Below are positions 37,080 to 46,125 of a DNA stretch of 64,000 nt, in pieces; position 1 is the first letter of the stretch; each line of letters starts with the position of its first letter. The position numbers and the translations under genes were made by a program. The stretch is from Bdellovibrionales bacterium CG10_big_fil_rev_8_21_14_0_10_45_34 (lineage in GTDB: Bacteria; Bdellovibrionota; Bdellovibrionia; Bdellovibrionales; 1-14-0-10-45-34). The stretch lies in NCBI GenBank assembly GCA_002778785.1, contig PEZS01000010.1, positions 124,001 to 188,000 of the forward strand. The letters are read 5' to 3'. The notes under the pieces were generated by a model. The model saw only the letters and a program-made list of their open reading frames with translations. It ran no database searches and was not told where the DNA came from.

Positions 37080-38027
37080 GTGACTTCGACCCAGAGTAAA
37101 TGTTTGGAGCTCTACGCAAGTCTACTTTCTTCAGGTGATAAGGTCATTAGGGGAAAGAGAGAGGTTCTAAAGACGTTTCTTGTTGCCTTCTTCGCTAAAG
37201 GGCACGTACTCATAGAAGACAGGCCGGGAACAGGAAAGACCACGTTAGTAAAGTGGCTGGCGCATGCTACAGGCCATACGTTTTCTCGCATTCAAATGAC
37301 AAACGACTTACTGCCGAGCGACCTCGTCGGAGTGAGCGTTCTCAACACTCAGTCCAAAGAATTTGAATACCATAAAGGTCCTTTTTTTGCGGACATTGTT
37401 TTGCTTGATGAGCTGAATAGAGCAAGTCCAAAAACTCAGAGTGCATGTTTACAAGCAATGGAAGAAAGTGCGGTGACCGTCGATGGTCGAACTTATCCTT
37501 TACCTGAGAATTTTCAAATTGTGGCTACGCAAAACCCATTTGATGAATACGGAACTTATCCAATACCAGAATCCCAGTTAGATCGATTTATGTTTTGCTT
37601 CTCGGTGGGGTATTTGGATAGAGAAACCGAGGTGGAAGTTTTAAAAACCCATGGCACGGCGGATACGGAATTGAACTTAAAAGACTCTGTAACGAAGATG
37701 TCGGCCGACCTTTTAAAAAGTATTCGCGAGGATATTAAAAAAGTTCTCGTCTCTGACACCCTCGCTGCAAACATTCGAACTATTCTTGAGATTTCTCGTG
37801 CTCACCAAAAAGAATTTGAACCGCTCTCTGTGAGGGCAGGCTTAGCTTTAGTTCAGGCTGTGCGCACTCATGCCTATTTGGAGGCAAAACAGTACTGTGA
37901 TTTAGATGACTTAGTGTGGGCAGCACCATTAGTTCTTTCTCATCGACTCAACGCCAACCAAAAGGGATCTCATTTGGTGGATTCATTCGGAGTTAAAAAG
38001 ATCTTGTCTATGGCAGGGTTCGTTTGA
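37080..38027 (+). CDS. MoxR-family AAA+ ATPase
   Basis: MoxR ATPases act as chaperones that help assemble metal-enzyme or surface complexes, usually with DUF58 and vWA or transglutaminase partners. The 315 residues show Walker A EDRPGTGKTTLVKWLA, Walker B DIVLLDELNRASPKTQSACLQAM and the signature ATQNPFDEYGTYPIPESQLDRFMF. The GTG start is 15 nt after the helicase stop, and its TGA overlaps the DUF58 start. The whole set down to 40.9 kb reads as one operon. Confidence 0.95.
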   Translation: MTSTQSKCLELYASLLSSGDKVIRGKREVLKTFLVAFFAKGHVLIEDRPGTGKTTLVKWLAHATGHTFSRIQMTNDLLPSDLVGVSVLNTQSKEFEYHKGPFFADIVLLDELNRASPKTQSACLQAMEESAVTVDGRTYPLPENFQIVATQNPFDEYGTYPIPESQLDRFMFCFSVGYLDRETEVEVLKTHGTADTELNLKDSVTKMSADLLKSIREDIKKVLVSDTLAANIRTILEISRAHQKEFEPLSVRAGLALVQAVRTHAYLEAKQYCDLDDLVWAAPLVLSHRLNANQKGSHLVDSFGVKKILSMAGFV

Positions 38028-38905
38028 GAAGGCTCCAAAAGCAAAAGGTCTACATTTTACCGTCAAAAAAGGGGTGGTTAGCGTTTGGGTTTTTTATAGC
38101 CCTTATCACGGTTGGCGCGACCTACTTGAACAACTTTGTTTTTTTGCTCGCATTCTTCTTATTCGCGGTCGGCTGCGCGACAATGCTCGAGACACATGCG
38201 GGAGTGAAGGCCTTTCAAATTGACAACATTTTGAGCTTTGAAGTTCCCGAGGGCATAGAGTCCCAGGTTACAGTTCCGGTCGTGGGGTTGCCAAACTGGC
38301 AGTATGAGGTCAAATTGACCAGTAATCTATTGCTTCAGGGTTTCACGGATGAGTCGGGTCGCCTTTTAAAGCTGAGAGTGCCTGCGTCGACTCCTCTATT
38401 GGTCGAAAAAGTTAAGTTGGTAGTGCGATCAAAATATCCTTTTCAGTTGTTTACTTCCTGGAAGATCGTTTCATCTCGTGTAGATATACTGATTTATCCG
38501 TACAAGCCCGCTTCTAATCGCTTTTCAATAACTAAAGTAGAGAGCATTGATACCCAAGAGGGGGGAATCGCCTTAAATGGTGTTGATGAGTTTCGCTCTG
38601 TAAAACCTGCCGAAAAACATCTTGCGCGGTCCAGAATAAATTGGAAGGTAACAGCTCGAAAAAATGCCCCTTACATAAATGAATTTGAATCTCGACAAAA
38701 AGAGATTGGGTCTATTTTTCTTGAGGATATAGAACCTCAGAAGCTCGGCCAAGTTTCTCATGAAGTTTTAAATAGAGATAATAATAGAGCGATCACAGAG
38801 CTCGTATTTAAAGCTGAAGACGGAAGAACAAAGTCAGTTCGAGACACGAAAGAAATATTGAGGGTGATTTGTAGAAGGTATTTGCGACATGCCCAGATCA
38901 CTTAA
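38024..38905 (+). CDS. DUF58-type membrane protein of the MoxR operon
   Basis: The 293-residue product has two hydrophobic helices near the N-terminus (FGFFIALITVGATYL, FVFLLAFFLFAVGC), then a beta-rich region. Its C-terminal part, VKPAEKHLARSRINWKVTAR, is a degenerate form of the DUF58 signature (GDxxRxIDWxxSAR). TTG start inside the moxR stop; its end overlaps the transglutaminase gene by 17 nt. The vWA-like half of classical DUF58 proteins is shorter here. Confidence 0.85.
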   Translation: MRRLQKQKVYILPSKKGWLAFGFFIALITVGATYLNNFVFLLAFFLFAVGCATMLETHAGVKAFQIDNILSFEVPEGIESQVTVPVVGLPNWQYEVKLTSNLLLQGFTDESGRLLKLRVPASTPLLVEKVKLVVRSKYPFQLFTSWKIVSSRVDILIYPYKPASNRFSITKVESIDTQEGGIALNGVDEFRSVKPAEKHLARSRINWKVTARKNAPYINEFESRQKEIGSIFLEDIEPQKLGQVSHEVLNRDNNRAITELVFKAEDGRTKSVRDTKEILRVICRRYLRHAQIT

Positions 38906-40916
38906 GTTCGCATCTCTGCTCACATTCGTTGTTATACTTTTATCACTTAAGCTTCTTCCGCTAAAGTTGTTATTGATCCCACTTTTACTCGAGTCTTTCC
39001 TTGTTGGTAAAGATGTATTGCGCACCTCTTTTGTTCAACCCTCTCTACGAGCATTTTACTTGAAGATCCCAAAACCCTTATCAGGAATAGCTTGGATTGG
39101 ACTGGCCTTGATCCAATTTGTTTTTGCGACACGTGAGTTTGGAACTAGCATTGGGTACGAACCAGCCAGTGCTGTTTTGTTGGTACTCTCTGTTGCGAAG
39201 TTATTTGAGTGGCAAAATGAAAATGGCAGAGTTTTCCTAGCTGTATCGAATATTTTTGTGTGCGCCTGTATTCTTATTGATCTGCCAGACCTGAGCATTT
39301 TTCTTTTTTCCCTGGTAGTTGGTGTACTGCATATTCTTGTTTTGATGCCAGAGTTTGGATGGCGTTATTTCAAGCCAACAACGCAAATCCGTTCGATAGC
39401 ACTACTTATGATTTACGCCATTCCGTTTGTCTTTCTTATGTTTTTTGTCTTTCCTCGTTTCACAAGTCCGCTCAGTCGGTGGATTCCCAGATCCACTGCT
39501 CAGACCGGCTTCTCAGAAGAGGTCGAGCCAGGAAGCGTTTCTAAGCTGGCTCTTTCGGAGGATATTGCATTTCGAATCTTCTCAGACGACATGGAAGTGA
39601 TTTTGAAGACACCCATGTATTGGAGAGTGCTCACGCTCGACCGAAGTGAGGGGTTGAGCTGGAAGAAGTCTGTTACCGCCGGCCGTCTACAAAAGTTTGA
39701 AACCGTCGTGGCGGCGGGCGAAATTTTAAAGGCCGAGGTTATTCTTGAACCGAAGACGACGCGATGGCTTGTTGGACTAGATACCCCCATCCGCTTCTCT
39801 GGCGTCAAAGGTTTAGATACCAGTTTGAGATCTTCTGTAAAGGTAGAAGCAGCTTGGGCGAGGGAACCTCTCGACAGAAGAAGCTATTATTTTGAGTCTT
39901 CCACCAGCAGGTTTTTAGAATCCCATTCAAAAGATGCGGCATCGTGGATGCAGGTTCCTTTCGAAGCGCCCGAGAGATTATTTAATCTCTTAGTGAACTT
40001 GAAGACTAGGGATCGTGATGAAACCGTACGAAATGTCTTAGCATGGATCCAAAAATCTAATTTTCACTACACTCTTGAGCCATCGCGCACTTTAAAAAAG
40101 AGTGAAGTGGCAGAATTTTTGCTCGACGTGAAAGAAGGTTTCTGCGAGCACTACGCTGGCTCCATGGCTTCACTGCTGCGGTGGTTGAACGTGCCATCCA
40201 GAGTTGTTATCGGTTTTCGTGGCGGCGAATACAATCCATACGGTAACTATCTTGTCGTCCGAAAGAAACACGCTCACGCATGGGTCGAATTTTTGTCGAC
40301 TAGCGGTGTTTGGCTGCGCTTTGACCCGGTTAATCTATTGGCGTCCTACGATACTCTGTTGGGATTAGCTGAGAATCGCGAAACATTTGGGCTGACCGAA
40401 TCGGCTTTATCGAGTCTGTCTCATTTGAGAAGGGCTCTTTTGTGGGTAGATGCGGCTGAGAATAAGATAATGATGTTTCTGCTCGCCTTTGACCAAGAAG
40501 ATCAAGAGAGTCTTTGGCAAAATCTCGGCGTTAAAGGCAAACAGAATATTATTATGTTTTCGGTTTTGATTCTGCTCCTTGCTATTTTGGTATGGCTTCT
40601 TTTTCTTCGGAGCAGGCAAAATCGCGCTAACTGGTTAGAGAGTTTTCACAAGTCTTTCGGCGATTTTCTAGAACGAGCAGAGACCAATTTTAACTTAAAG
40701 GATCAGGACGTTCTTCACGACAATGTGAGCCTCGAATCACGTATCAAAAGGCTTAGCAGATTATTTGAGCAAAATGACGAAAATACTCAAATCTCCTCAA
40801 AGGTTGAAGGCGCTCAAGCTCTCCTCAAAGAATATGTCCTGCTAAGTTACAAACAGAATACAATAGATCCCAAGGCCGCAAAAAAATGGACCCGCAAGGC
40901 TTCTAGGTGGTCCTAA
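38889..40916 (+). CDS. Transglutaminase-like membrane protein (TgpA type)
   Basis: This is the third member of the MoxR-DUF58-TgpA module. About six hydrophobic helices occupy residues 1-190. A periplasmic transglutaminase-fold domain follows with Cys in EGFCEHYAGSMASLLRWL (about 418), His in KHAHAWVEFL (about 463) and Asp in WLRFDPVN (about 478), a complete catalytic triad. A further membrane helix (FSVLILLLAILVWLLFL) and a charged cytoplasmic domain end the protein. In Pseudomonas, TgpA is essential, but its substrate is not settled. Confidence 0.93.
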   Translation: MPRSLKFASLLTFVVILLSLKLLPLKLLLIPLLLESFLVGKDVLRTSFVQPSLRAFYLKIPKPLSGIAWIGLALIQFVFATREFGTSIGYEPASAVLLVLSVAKLFEWQNENGRVFLAVSNIFVCACILIDLPDLSIFLFSLVVGVLHILVLMPEFGWRYFKPTTQIRSIALLMIYAIPFVFLMFFVFPRFTSPLSRWIPRSTAQTGFSEEVEPGSVSKLALSEDIAFRIFSDDMEVILKTPMYWRVLTLDRSEGLSWKKSVTAGRLQKFETVVAAGEILKAEVILEPKTTRWLVGLDTPIRFSGVKGLDTSLRSSVKVEAAWAREPLDRRSYYFESSTSRFLESHSKDAASWMQVPFEAPERLFNLLVNLKTRDRDETVRNVLAWIQKSNFHYTLEPSRTLKKSEVAEFLLDVKEGFCEHYAGSMASLLRWLNVPSRVVIGFRGGEYNPYGNYLVVRKKHAHAWVEFLSTSGVWLRFDPVNLLASYDTLLGLAENRETFGLTESALSSLSHLRRALLWVDAAENKIMMFLLAFDQEDQESLWQNLGVKGKQNIIMFSVLILLLAILVWLLFLRSRQNRANWLESFHKSFGDFLERAETNFNLKDQDVLHDNVSLESRIKRLSRLFEQNDENTQISSKVEGAQALLKEYVLLSYKQNTIDPKAAKKWTRKASRWS

Positions 40917-40951
40917 CAACGGTACCAAGATGAAGTGGGGGGCACATCTTA

Positions 40952-40968
40952 AGGGGGGAAGGCCCCCT
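40952..40968. terminator. G/C hairpin between convergent genes
   Basis: AGGGGG (40952-40957) pairs with CCCCCT (40963-40968) around GAAGG. It lies between the stop of the transglutaminase gene and the stop of the convergent lipoprotein gene. No T-run follows, so termination would be weak or bidirectional. Confidence 0.45.
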
Positions 40969-40976
40969 AAATGCAC

Positions 40977-42260
40977 TTAAGGTCTCACGCCTAAGTGGGT
41001 AAGACCCGAATGAATCTCAACCATTTCTTTAAATGGTCCCGCATCATCATAACTTTCTGTGAACTTTGCGAATATTGGAACAGCCGCCGGCATCTTCGCG
41101 CAGTTGGCGGCGGTGGCTGGTACCATCTGAGCAAACAGTGAAAAGTGATCATATGATTTTACGACAACTGATCGTTCTGTGAGCCGGTCAACAACGGTGC
41201 GGGTCACCTTAGTAGCAACCTTCTCGCCTCGTTGGTTTGTCTCGGAAATGACTTCGCCCCCTTCGGTCGGTGACGGTCTTTTGGATTGTAGCCTTTCAGC
41301 CTGAGGAGAAGTCTTAACCGCTCCCTCGCTGCGACTCGCACTTTGCTTATTAGAAGTTTTACTGGTCTCTTTTGATTCAGGGCAAATTTCAACCACATCG
41401 TAGGAGGTGATGATTTCTACCTGTTCTACAGCGGTAGGAACGCCCTCGAAGTAAGCTTCACCGTAGATGACTTCCATAACTGAGTCTTTACTTGTGACAT
41501 CTTTTTCGATGCGGCAGCCTTTTTGGGGCTCAAGCCCTGGTATGTGACTTTTGAGGTACTGAACATGGGACTGGTATCGACTTTGAATACCATCGCCGCC
41601 GGGAACTTGCGCCTGTGCATGAGGCCCGCCCGGAATGGATTGGTTATTATTGGGAGGGTTCGAGCTTTCTTGAAGAAGGATAGCTTTGAGTGGAATGGGC
41701 TCCCAATTAAACTCATGGAGGGTTCTATGATTAGGCGTGAAGGGATCTGAGTTTCTATTAGTCGTCGTCATACGAAACCGCGGTCTGAAAGGTACCATGT
41801 TAGGTTGATTCGGCTGGTAATTGGCCGCTTGAATATCTTGAGGGCCAATATCTGTAATCTGGATTTCCACCCGTAGTTCCTCAGCAAAGCCAGAAGAATA
41901 GTAGGTCATTGAATTTAAGGTTTCAGTTTTGTTACCTGCGGCTACAAGTATACTTTTCAAGTATTGATTGTCACAGAATCTGCGTGATGATGAGGTTGGT
42001 CGGAGCTCCGAAATATCAGAGACTTCCTTCATCATTTGGGGGGCGTCGTTTACAACAAATGATTGCACATGATTCAGAGAAAGTGGATCTCGCCAGTTTG
42101 AAGTTGGGGCGGGAGGGTTGTTTTGTGGATTCGGATTCGAATCATCTTTCTGTCCGCAACCCGATATTACAATACAGACGACAGTTACTGGCGCCAACTT
42201 GCTAAAAAACGTAACAATAGTAGGTTGGTCCGTATCTTTCGACGAAGAAGTTTCTAACAT
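40977..42260 (-). CDS. Hypothetical lipoprotein
   Basis: The 427-residue product has a lipoprotein signal after a polar start (VTVVCIVISGC, Cys at about 35). A Pro/Asn-rich linker (NPNPQNNPPAPTSN) leads to the mature domain. That domain is largely beta, with several Cys (RRFCDNQY, GCRIEKD, EICPESK, ANCAKMP) and a Ser/Lys-rich, probably flexible, part near residues 300-350. GAGGTG precedes the ATG. Family not recognised. Confidence 0.75.
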   Translation of the reverse strand: MLETSSSKDTDQPTIVTFFSKLAPVTVVCIVISGCGQKDDSNPNPQNNPPAPTSNWRDPLSLNHVQSFVVNDAPQMMKEVSDISELRPTSSSRRFCDNQYLKSILVAAGNKTETLNSMTYYSSGFAEELRVEIQITDIGPQDIQAANYQPNQPNMVPFRPRFRMTTTNRNSDPFTPNHRTLHEFNWEPIPLKAILLQESSNPPNNNQSIPGGPHAQAQVPGGDGIQSRYQSHVQYLKSHIPGLEPQKGCRIEKDVTSKDSVMEVIYGEAYFEGVPTAVEQVEIITSYDVVEICPESKETSKTSNKQSASRSEGAVKTSPQAERLQSKRPSPTEGGEVISETNQRGEKVATKVTRTVVDRLTERSVVVKSYDHFSLFAQMVPATAANCAKMPAAVPIFAKFTESYDDAGPFKEMVEIHSGLTHLGVRP

Positions 42261-42467
42261 AATTCACCTCAACATGCATTCTAACAGGCTATTTTCAAGA
42301 GTGGCTAAGATTTGGTCGCTTTTGAAAACCCTTCCACGCGGTGACGTAAAACGTCGTTAGCACGCCCCTTCCCTTAGTAGTAAATTCAAAGATCAGCCGG
42401 TTACCTGAAGTTTGAGGTTATCTTTGCTTTGGCTTCGGCCAAAAGAATATGAGTTCTGGCAGAGGAA

Positions 42468-43391
42468 TCATTTGGAACTACTTCGTCGGTCATTATAAAT
42501 AGATAGTAGAACGCTAGCAGCGAGCACACCCGCGATGACTCCTAAGGAGACCGGCGTTGGAATTTTGTAGTAGCTTGATATGAGCATCTTTATACCGACA
42601 TAGGTAAGTATCACCGCTAGTCCGTACTTTAAGTATTCAAACACGTCGGCAAGGCCGGATAGAGCAAAATAGAGAGCCCTTAGCCCAAGAATTGCAAAAA
42701 CGTTCGAAGTAAAAACAATAAAAGGCTCTTGTGTGATTGCAAGAATCGCAGGAATGGAATCTGCAGCAAAAATGATATCCGTTGTTTCAATTATTAGGAG
42801 ACAAAGAAAAAGCGGGGTAGCCGCGAGTTTTCCGTTGATGCGAGTAAAAAAATGACCGTTATCGTACTGAGTAGAAACAGGCATAATTTTTTTGAATAGT
42901 CTTATCGCTCTGTTGTTATCTAATGATATTTGCTCCTCGGACTGAAAGGCCATCTTGATTCCGGTAATTACGAGAAATCCGCCGAACACATAAATGATCC
43001 AATGAAATCTCTCAATAAGTGCAATTCCTGCGAAGATAAAAATGATTCGAAAAACAATAGCGCCAAGAATGCCCAAAAACAGAACTTTTTGCTGATACTG
43101 TGGAGGTACTTTGAAATATCCAAATATCAATAAAAAGAGAAACAAGTTGTCGACGCTAAGACTGAGTTCGACAACGTAGCCGGTAAAAAAAGTCAACGCA
43201 GCTTCACTGCCTAGATAATGCCAAATCCCGCCGTTAAACGAGAGTGCCAGAATCATCCAAAAGATTGTCCAAAGGATGGCTTGTTTAAAGCTTAAGGGCT
43301 TGTCTTTACTGTGAAGCACAAAGAGGTCGAGGAACAAAAGTATTAAAATGGATCCTAAAAACAGAAACCAAATATAAGGAGCGACTTCCAT
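42468..43391 (-). CDS. TerC-family integral membrane protein
   Basis: TerC proteins are multi-helix membrane proteins, some of which export manganese or belong to tellurite-resistance sets. The 307-residue product has about eight to nine hydrophobic helices. It has the family segments VELSLSVDNLFLFLLIFGYF and IIETTDIIFAADSIPAILAI, whose acidic residues sit inside helices and are thought to bind metal. I start at ATG 43391 because GCGAGG lies 5 nt upstream; an ATG four codons earlier is the alternative. Confidence 0.93.
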   Translation of the reverse strand: MEVAPYIWFLFLGSILILLFLDLFVLHSKDKPLSFKQAILWTIFWMILALSFNGGIWHYLGSEAALTFFTGYVVELSLSVDNLFLFLLIFGYFKVPPQYQQKVLFLGILGAIVFRIIFIFAGIALIERFHWIIYVFGGFLVITGIKMAFQSEEQISLDNNRAIRLFKKIMPVSTQYDNGHFFTRINGKLAATPLFLCLLIIETTDIIFAADSIPAILAITQEPFIVFTSNVFAILGLRALYFALSGLADVFEYLKYGLAVILTYVGIKMLISSYYKIPTPVSLGVIAGVLAASVLLSIYNDRRSSSK

Positions 43392-43534
43392 ATAGCCTCG
43401 CATTTTAAATAAAGAAGCCTAATGTATATGAATAATTTGTGACTCAAAACTGATTTAAAGACCCGCATTATGACATACTACGTTAGTTAAGGGGTTGAGA
43501 GCGGGCGTTCAAGTAGGTATGTTTGCGGAAATTT

Positions 43535-43540
43535 CGGAGG
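43535..43540 (+). promoter_or_regulatory. Shine-Dalgarno deciding the rfbC start
   Basis: CGGAGG lies 6 nt before GTG 43547. It supports that start over a TTG at 43523 that would add eight residues. Confidence 0.6.
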
Positions 43541-43546
43541 TTTTCT

Positions 43547-44095
43547 GTGACAAAAGAAGGCTTGGGGCCATTTGACGGCCTGGTGGAGTTTCCAGGTCGC
43601 AAGTTCGAGGATTCGAGGGGATGGTTTTCGGAACTCTTCCGCGGCAGTTTTGCTGAGACCCAGATCGAAACAGGACAGTTCGTTCAAGACAATTTGTCTT
43701 ATTCGAAAAAGGGAGTTGTTAGGGGCATGCACCTTCAAACCCCTCCACATGAGCAGGGCAAGTTTGTACGCTGTATGGCTGGTGCGATTTGGGATGTTGT
43801 AGTAGACCTGCGACCTAACTCTCCCACTTACAAACAATGGAAAGCTTTTGAAGTTTCCTTTGAAAGCCTCAATGCGATATATGTTCCAAAAGGATTCGCG
43901 CACGGGTTTCAGGTTTTATCGGAGTTTGCACTCGTGCTGTATAAGTGCACTTCGGAGTATGCTCCTCAACACGACAAAGGAATTAAGTATGACTGTCCAG
44001 AGCTGGCCATTACTTGGCCTGCGCCCATACTAGAAGTTTCTGAAAAAGATCGAAATCTCCCAGGCCTATCTGATTTTTTGAAAGAGTATTTGTAG
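43547..44095 (+). CDS. rfbC: dTDP-4-dehydrorhamnose 3,5-epimerase
   Basis: RmlC is the third enzyme of dTDP-L-rhamnose synthesis, a cupin that epimerises C3 and C5 of the keto-sugar. The 182 residues show the family segments FEDSRGWFSELFRGSFAE, VVRGMHLQTPPHEQGKFVRC (catalytic His), AIWDVVVDLRPNSPTYKQW and IYVPKGFAHGFQVLSE. It is followed 42 nt later by an SDR gene on the same strand. Its partners rfbA and rfbB are in the minus-strand set nearby. Confidence 0.94.
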   Translation: MTKEGLGPFDGLVEFPGRKFEDSRGWFSELFRGSFAETQIETGQFVQDNLSYSKKGVVRGMHLQTPPHEQGKFVRCMAGAIWDVVVDLRPNSPTYKQWKAFEVSFESLNAIYVPKGFAHGFQVLSEFALVLYKCTSEYAPQHDKGIKYDCPELAITWPAPILEVSEKDRNLPGLSDFLKEYL

Positions 44096-44137
44096 CACTG
44101 CGAGCGCGTCGGCACATTTGCCTAGGGGAAGTAAGTT

Positions 44138-45067
44138 ATGAAAGTTGGGATGTCAGGAATAACGTCTTTCACTGGAGCGTGGATTGCTCGGGATGTTTAC
44201 CGGGACAGTCGAGTCAAATCATTGGTAGGATTCGTTAGAAAGCGTGCTAGCGACTATGACGGATTGGCTAAAGTCCGTCTTCAAATGCTTGGCTCCGATG
44301 TCACCTTGGTTGAAGGTTGGTCATTGGACTCTCGGAGTAGAGAGATGACAACCCGATCGCTTGAGGAAATCAAAAAGGCACGCGTAGATGTTTGGATACA
44401 TCATCACCATTTTATGGAGAGTTTTCGTAGCTTCGACTACGACGTCGAAACCTACAGAAAGACCTGTATCGAGCCGTTAGAGGAATTAGTAAGGACACTC
44501 AAGGAATCTGGCACTCATCGTATTGTCTATTCAGGGAGTTACTTTGAACCAGCAGAGGGAAGCTTCAACGATCCCGCCCCCACACCCTATGCCATTTCAA
44601 AAGCAGAGGTTTGGCAGAATTTGAAGCAGCTAGCTAGACTGAACGACATCGAACTTGCCAAGGTAGTTATTCCAAATCCCGTAGGCCCACTTGAAAACCA
44701 GGATCGTCTGATACCGATCCTGATAAACTGCTCTAGAGAAAATAAAGTGTTTCAAATGAGGACTCCAAAGAGCGTCGCAGATAATTTGCCGGTAACAGAA
44801 CTGGCCCCGTTTTACTTGAGGGCTTGTTTTGAATCGCGATCGAGTTCGGAGTCGCTCGTGTTTAGGCCCTCGATGGGCGGCGTGAGCAATAAAGAATTTG
44901 CAGATTTGGTACAACAAGAGCTCATTACTCAGAGGTTAAGAATGTCGCCCTGTATAGTGCAATACTCAGATGAGATAAATCCCCTCATGCGCCGCAACTC
45001 GCCGCCAGATGAAGTCAACGTTGATTGGCCTAAGTTCTGGGACTTCTATGCTAAAATGGTTGAGTAA
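44138..45067 (+). CDS. NAD(P)-dependent sugar-nucleotide dehydratase/epimerase (extended SDR)
   Basis: The 309-residue protein has an extended-SDR Rossmann fold. The nucleotide-binding loop is changed: GMSGITSFTGAWIA, where the usual pattern is GxxGxxG with a hydrophobic residue after the first Gly. A YAISK active-site motif follows RIVYSGSYFEP, giving Ser, Tyr and Lys of the catalytic triad. Its place after rfbC is where rfbD (the last rhamnose enzyme) often stands, but similarity to RmlD is weak by eye. It could be a reductase or epimerase for a different deoxysugar. Confidence 0.8.
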   Translation: MKVGMSGITSFTGAWIARDVYRDSRVKSLVGFVRKRASDYDGLAKVRLQMLGSDVTLVEGWSLDSRSREMTTRSLEEIKKARVDVWIHHHHFMESFRSFDYDVETYRKTCIEPLEELVRTLKESGTHRIVYSGSYFEPAEGSFNDPAPTPYAISKAEVWQNLKQLARLNDIELAKVVIPNPVGPLENQDRLIPILINCSRENKVFQMRTPKSVADNLPVTELAPFYLRACFESRSSSESLVFRPSMGGVSNKEFADLVQQELITQRLRMSPCIVQYSDEINPLMRRNSPPDEVNVDWPKFWDFYAKMVE

Positions 45068-45923
45068 GAACTTTTCTCAAATATTTACCATAGTCGGAAC
45101 TACCGTACTTATCGGCGCAAGCTTCTAGCTGCTTTCGATCGATAAACTTTTTATGGTAGGCAATTTCTTCGAGACAACCAATTTTCAAACCCTGACGCTT
45201 TTCAAGAGTTTGAACGAAAGTACCCGAAGACAACAAGGAGTCAGGAGTTCCCATGTCGAGCCAGGCAATGCCGCGACCCAGTTTTTCCACCTTCAGTGCC
45301 TTATTGGCTAAATATATTCGGTTAAGATCGGTGATTTCTAGTTCCCCGCGTGCCGAAGGCTTGAGAGATTTAGCGTATTCAAGTGCGTTCTTATCGTAGA
45401 AATAAAGTCCTGTTACTGCCCAATTCGACCTTGGAGACTTCGGTTTTTCCTCTATCGAAATGGCCTTTTGATCGGCATCAAACTCGACAACCCCGTAGCG
45501 CTCCGGGTCTTGTACATGATAGGCAAAAACACTTGCGCCCTCCTCAAGGGCAGCGCTTTTAACAAGCTGTGGCTGAAGGTCATGGCCGTAGAAAAGGTTG
45601 TCTCCGAGTGTCAGGCAGACGGAATCATTCTCGATAAATTCATTGGCAATCAAAAAAGCTTGAGCAATTCCCTCTGGGCGCTCTTGAACTCGATAGCTGA
45701 GATTGATGCCGTAAAGCGATCCATCTCCCAAAAGACTTTCGATCATGGGGATGTCACGGGGTGTTGAAATAACCATAATATCTCGAATCCCTGCCAACAT
45801 GATCGTTGAAAGGGGATAAAAAATGACCGGCTTGTCGTAAACCGGCAGCAATTGTTTACTCAAAGAGCAGGTGAGTGGACCTAGCCTGGTTCCGTTACCC
45901 CCAGCAAGCAGAATCGCCTTCAT
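45051..45923 (-). CDS. rfbA: Glucose-1-phosphate thymidylyltransferase
   Basis: RmlA makes dTDP-glucose, the first step of dTDP-deoxysugar synthesis. The 290-residue product opens MKAILLAGGNGTRLGPLT, the nucleotide-binding signature. It contains QERPEGIAQAFLIANEFI, LGDNLFYG and GVVEFDADQKAISIEEKPK. I start at ATG 45923, with GGGAGGTG directly upstream, not at the ATG four codons earlier. Its end overlaps the SDR gene by 17 nt on the other strand. Confidence 0.96.
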   Translation of the reverse strand: MKAILLAGGNGTRLGPLTCSLSKQLLPVYDKPVIFYPLSTIMLAGIRDIMVISTPRDIPMIESLLGDGSLYGINLSYRVQERPEGIAQAFLIANEFIENDSVCLTLGDNLFYGHDLQPQLVKSAALEEGASVFAYHVQDPERYGVVEFDADQKAISIEEKPKSPRSNWAVTGLYFYDKNALEYAKSLKPSARGELEITDLNRIYLANKALKVEKLGRGIAWLDMGTPDSLLSSGTFVQTLEKRQGLKIGCLEEIAYHKKFIDRKQLEACADKYGSSDYGKYLRKVLTQPF

Positions 45924-46051
45924 GGCACCTCCCATTTTACAGGATAGGTAGCAGAAACCGCGAGCCTTGTCATGCAGAGACGTCTCGCCTGGTTGCGACT
46001 TTGAGGGGATTCGACTATAAAACTAGGTGCTGTTAACATTTTGGCCGCTAG

Positions 46052-46105
46052 TTTCGCGCCTCTGGTGCGAAACCGAGAGTTAAAGAGGCACGCTTTTTCA
46101 GCCTC
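46052..46105 (+). promoter_or_regulatory. Structured leader before the methionine-cycle gene
   Basis: TTTCGCGCC (46052-46060) pairs with GGTGCGAAA (46064-46072) around TCT, a 9-bp stem with one G-U. GAGGC (46085-46089) pairs with GCCTC (46101-46105) just before the ribosome binding site CGGAG (46115-46119). The second stem, and a possible pairing of CCTCT in the first with AGAGG further on, could mask translation. A regulatory leader is plausible; no known riboswitch consensus was recognised. Confidence 0.4.
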
Positions 46106-46125
46106 ACCTGAGACCGGAGTTTAAT

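Noticed and set aside
46020-46125. Assignment of the leader to a known SAM, SAH, B12 or THF riboswitch
   Set aside because: Stems are present, but none of the conserved core sequences of these classes was found.
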